Positions 32,023-33,967 of a stretch of 33,967 nt of DNA are shown here, in pieces (the first letter of the stretch is position 1; each line of letters begins with the position of its first letter). Source of the stretch: Methanobacteriota archaeon (GTDB taxonomy: Archaea > Halobacteriota > Methanosarcinia > Methanosarcinales > Methanosarcinaceae); contig JAENYU010000031.1 of NCBI GenBank assembly GCA_016841625.1, positions 1-33,967 on the forward strand, written 5' to 3'. A model generated the notes under the pieces. It made no database searches and had not been told where the DNA came from. It was given only the letters and a program-made list of their open reading frames with translations. A program made the translations under genes and the position numbers.

Positions 32023-32667
32023 AAATCCAGCGACCAGTAACAGCCCGATGCCACCTGCAACTATTAACATAGTGTTGGAGCCTTCTTCAACAGGAATTGA
32101 TTTTTCCTGAGCGCTTGCGGTAACGTCTTCTTTAATTTTGAGGGGTGCTTCGGAACCTATGTCACTTCTGGCAACTTCTTCCTGACTGGTGGTTTCGGGT
32201 TCTTGAGGTGTTTCTTCGATAAAACCGCCCATTCCGCCGGAAACTACTGGTTTCAGATTACTTTCTGATATTTTTGCGTTGATGTTCAGGTTCAGGAACC
32301 CATCGGAGTCTGGATTTCCAAACATGCTTGTATCCACTTCTATTTTTTCCCCGTTTATGTAGAATTCTACATTATTGTATTTTTCAGGTTCGTTGGGGAT
32401 TAAAATTTTATTTCCGAAGTTATCTCCAAATTTACCTTCAGTCTCTACCACTGTGGAATCCAGAACTTCTCCGTTTAGTTTGACTTCGATTTCAGTACCC
32501 ACAGGAGCTTTTTCCCCATTTACATAGATGTCTCCTGATAGGACAATGGGAAATTCAGGTTGTTGTGGAGAATCCTCGGCAGCAGCAATCCCTACTATTG
32601 CAAATAATATTACAAATATTTGTAATGCTGTTGAGAATCTTACTAAGAAACTATGATTCTTTTTCAT
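31987..32667 (-). CDS. secreted, membrane-anchored surface protein
   Basis: This 226-residue protein has an N-terminal signal peptide (about 1-31, ending GIAAAED). A beta-sandwich-like domain (about 38-135) follows, with IYVNGEKAPVGTEIEVKLNGE and an EFYINGEKIEVDTSM segment, the style of a small Ig-like/carboxypeptidase-regulatory module. Next comes a Pro/Glu/Thr-rich linker (~145-195) and one C-terminal membrane helix (about 200-219) ended by KTKKNQKE. It should be exported and anchored with the bulk outside. The gene follows the larger surface protein by 97 bp on the same strand and may be co-expressed. Confidence 0.78.
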   Translation of the reverse strand: MKKNHSFLVRFSTALQIFVILFAIVGIAAAEDSPQQPEFPIVLSGDIYVNGEKAPVGTEIEVKLNGEVLDSTVVETEGKFGDNFGNKILIPNEPEKYNNVEFYINGEKIEVDTSMFGNPDSDGFLNLNINAKISESNLKPVVSGGMGGFIEETPQEPETTSQEEVARSDIGSEAPLKIKEDVTASAQEKSIPVEEGSNTMLIVAGGIGLLLVAGFLMYKTKKNQKE

Positions 32668-32764
32668 ACAATTACTCCCCTATAATCATAAAATATAGTA
32701 AGTGAGTTCCGGAGAACTCACCTTCAATCCTATTTTCAATCTATTTTTTCTCTTTGTCTTTCAT

Positions 32765-33967
32765 TCAACAGCCTACAGGCCTATACGTACAATCCTCGGT
32801 CACATAAACCCAGTAGCCTTCATATGGGTTCATTTCAAAGACATCCGTACCCATGTGCTTTCCAGAGATCACTCCGGTGCAGCCGTTATAGCCGCACTGA
32901 GTGTAGGTCTGTGTGGCAGGGTCCCATGGTCCCATAATGTACTGATACCAGGCATCGATGCTGCCCAATGCAGTTTCGGCACATAGTGTGTCCGTAGAGT
33001 CGCAGTGTCCTATTCCGTTCCATCCTTCGCAAAGGTCGAGTGTTGCTGGAGTAGCAGGCACCTTCGGAACAAGGCGTTCTGCCGGGATACAGCAGTCTTC
33101 CGTTACGTGGATCCAGTATCCTTTCAAAGGCAGCCATTCTCCCCCAGTACAATCCCAGTCCTGTGTGCAAGGCTCGTAGTACATGACGAGATCAACATAC
33201 GGCAAGCCTTCGAGGACTTCTACGAAGCACTTGTTGTCAGGAGCAAGGGTGTACGGGATGGATACGAAGTTCCAGCCCTCACTGAGGCAGATGCCTTCAT
33301 CCGGAATGACCACGTCTTCTACTACATTTACCTGTGTATCACAGTCTACATCCTGGGTAGGATCTGCACTAAGTTTGTATTCTCCACTGAAAGTACAAAT
33401 TCCGCTTGCAGTTCCCGGGACCTGAACCTGATAGGTCAAAATTTTGTCAGAAACTGAACCCCCGGTTTGTACCCACTTGATGTGGCCTGCTTCAGTTGTA
33501 TCTCCTGTCCCAGCATTGACAATCGTCCACCCGGCAGGGTACACTTCATCAATGATAATACGGTCGCCACCGTCAATTGTGACATCCAGGGACACAGTGA
33601 TAATGTCACCAGGATTTGCTTCTATGGGAAGGTCTCTGCACACATTCTGCTCTGTAACAGGTCCTCCATCATCCACTATATTTACCTGCGTATCACAGTC
33701 TACATCCTGGGTAGGATCTGCACTAAGTTTGTATTCTCCACTGAAAGTACAAATTCCGCTTGCAGTTCCCGGGACCTGAACCTGATAGGTCAAAATTTTG
33801 TCAGAAACTGAACCCCCGGTTTGTACCCACTTGATGTGGCCTGCTTCAGTTGTATCTCCTGTCCCAGCATTGACAATCGTCCACCCGGCAGGGTACACTT
33901 CATCAATGATAATACGGTCGCCACCGTCAATTGTGACATCCAGGGACACAGTGATAATGTCACCAGG
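32765..33967 (-). CDS. repeat-containing secreted surface protein, 5' end outside the window
   Basis: At least 400 residues are visible; the coding frame stays open to the window edge, so the N-terminus is missing. The N-terminal part holds two near-identical 118-residue modules (NPGDIITVSLDVTIDGGDR to PTQDVDCDTQVN) of a beta-rich, DUF11/CARDB-like type. The C-terminal ~180 residues contain two Cys-rich WN-type segments (LSEGWNFVSIPYTL and LCEGWNGIGH), each followed by a GYW(I/V)(H/Y)VTEDC block. They resemble domains common in Methanosarcina surface proteins. About 20 Cys suggest disulfides, and there is no C-terminal membrane anchor. It is probably a secreted or S-layer-associated protein. 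Confidence 0.75.
   Translation of the reverse strand, partial: PGDIITVSLDVTIDGGDRIIIDEVYPAGWTIVNAGTGDTTEAGHIKWVQTGGSVSDKILTYQVQVPGTASGICTFSGEYKLSADPTQDVDCDTQVNIVDDGGPVTEQNVCRDLPIEANPGDIITVSLDVTIDGGDRIIIDEVYPAGWTIVNAGTGDTTEAGHIKWVQTGGSVSDKILTYQVQVPGTASGICTFSGEYKLSADPTQDVDCDTQVNVVEDVVIPDEGICLSEGWNFVSIPYTLAPDNKCFVEVLEGLPYVDLVMYYEPCTQDWDCTGGEWLPLKGYWIHVTEDCCIPAERLVPKVPATPATLDLCEGWNGIGHCDSTDTLCAETALGSIDAWYQYIMGPWDPATQTYTQCGYNGCTGVISGKHMGTDVFEMNPYEGYWVYVTEDCTYRPVGC
33327..33967. repeat. 354-bp repeat within the surface-protein gene
   Basis: 33327-33613 and 33681-33967 are identical over 287 bp except for one base (T versus C at the sixth codon-like site). The second copy is truncated by the window edge. 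The offset, 354 bp, equals 118 codons, so the repeat keeps frame. Confidence 0.93.

Overview
This window reads as a chromosome segment of a methanogenic archaeon, almost certainly a Methanosarcina or close relative. The evidence is a methyltransferase operon of the mtxX-mtxA-mtxH type, a formaldehyde-activating-enzyme homologue, a DUF1699 protein, a FilR1-type methanogenesis regulator, an archaeal replication factor C large subunit with a C-terminal PIP box, a tRNA-Val without encoded CCA, TATA-box promoters, long AT-rich intergenic regions and secreted repeat proteins. Gene starts are mostly preceded by strong Shine-Dalgarno (SD) sequences, and several of them point to non-ATG starts (TTG, and apparently CTG and ATA).

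Layout. 1-2160 is repeat-rich and almost gene-free: a 313-bp tandem duplication, then a small acidic membrane-protein gene whose 3' end and terminator are duplicated twice. 2171-5651 holds three paralogous ~97-residue proteins flanking a DUF234-type AAA ATPase on the opposite strand. 5786-7832 has an intact DUF3784-like membrane protein, a Fae homologue, a possible non-coding transcript and a second DUF3784-like gene broken by one TGA. 7921-10141 is a TrkA-TrkH potassium uptake pair. Divergent from it, 10285-15088 looks like a sulfur locus: an SLC13/DASS permease with RCK_C domains, a metallo-beta-lactamase/rhodanese fusion of the persulfide dioxygenase type, and two YeeE/YedE half-transporters. 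15435-18071 carries DUF1699, a FilR1-like regulator with an operator-like palindrome next to its TATA box, a zinc ribbon and a small membrane protein. 18279-21774 (minus) carries a flavodoxin, a triple-PAS/GAF sensor without a kinase and a SAM methyltransferase. 22184-24220 has ilvD and a tiny HIT-type zinc-finger gene. 24509-27755 (minus) has an unknown protein and the mtxXAH operon. 28236-29894 is rfcL.

From 29907 to 31072 there are three related elements: an 11-bp perfect inverted repeat around GTGAGCGG enclosing four to six runs of at least four G. They resemble no feature class I know and are the strongest candidate for something undescribed. tRNA-Val follows, and then two secreted/surface proteins on the minus strand. 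The last one is cut by the window edge and contains an almost perfect 354-bp repeat.

Themes. (1) Short tandem arrays with 10-39 bp periods occur in many of the intergenic gaps. (2) Small palindromic elements recur at distant sites. (3) Gene decay (premature stops, duplicated tails) sits beside core genes. Functional statements rest on my reading of motifs and family resemblance; no database search was run.
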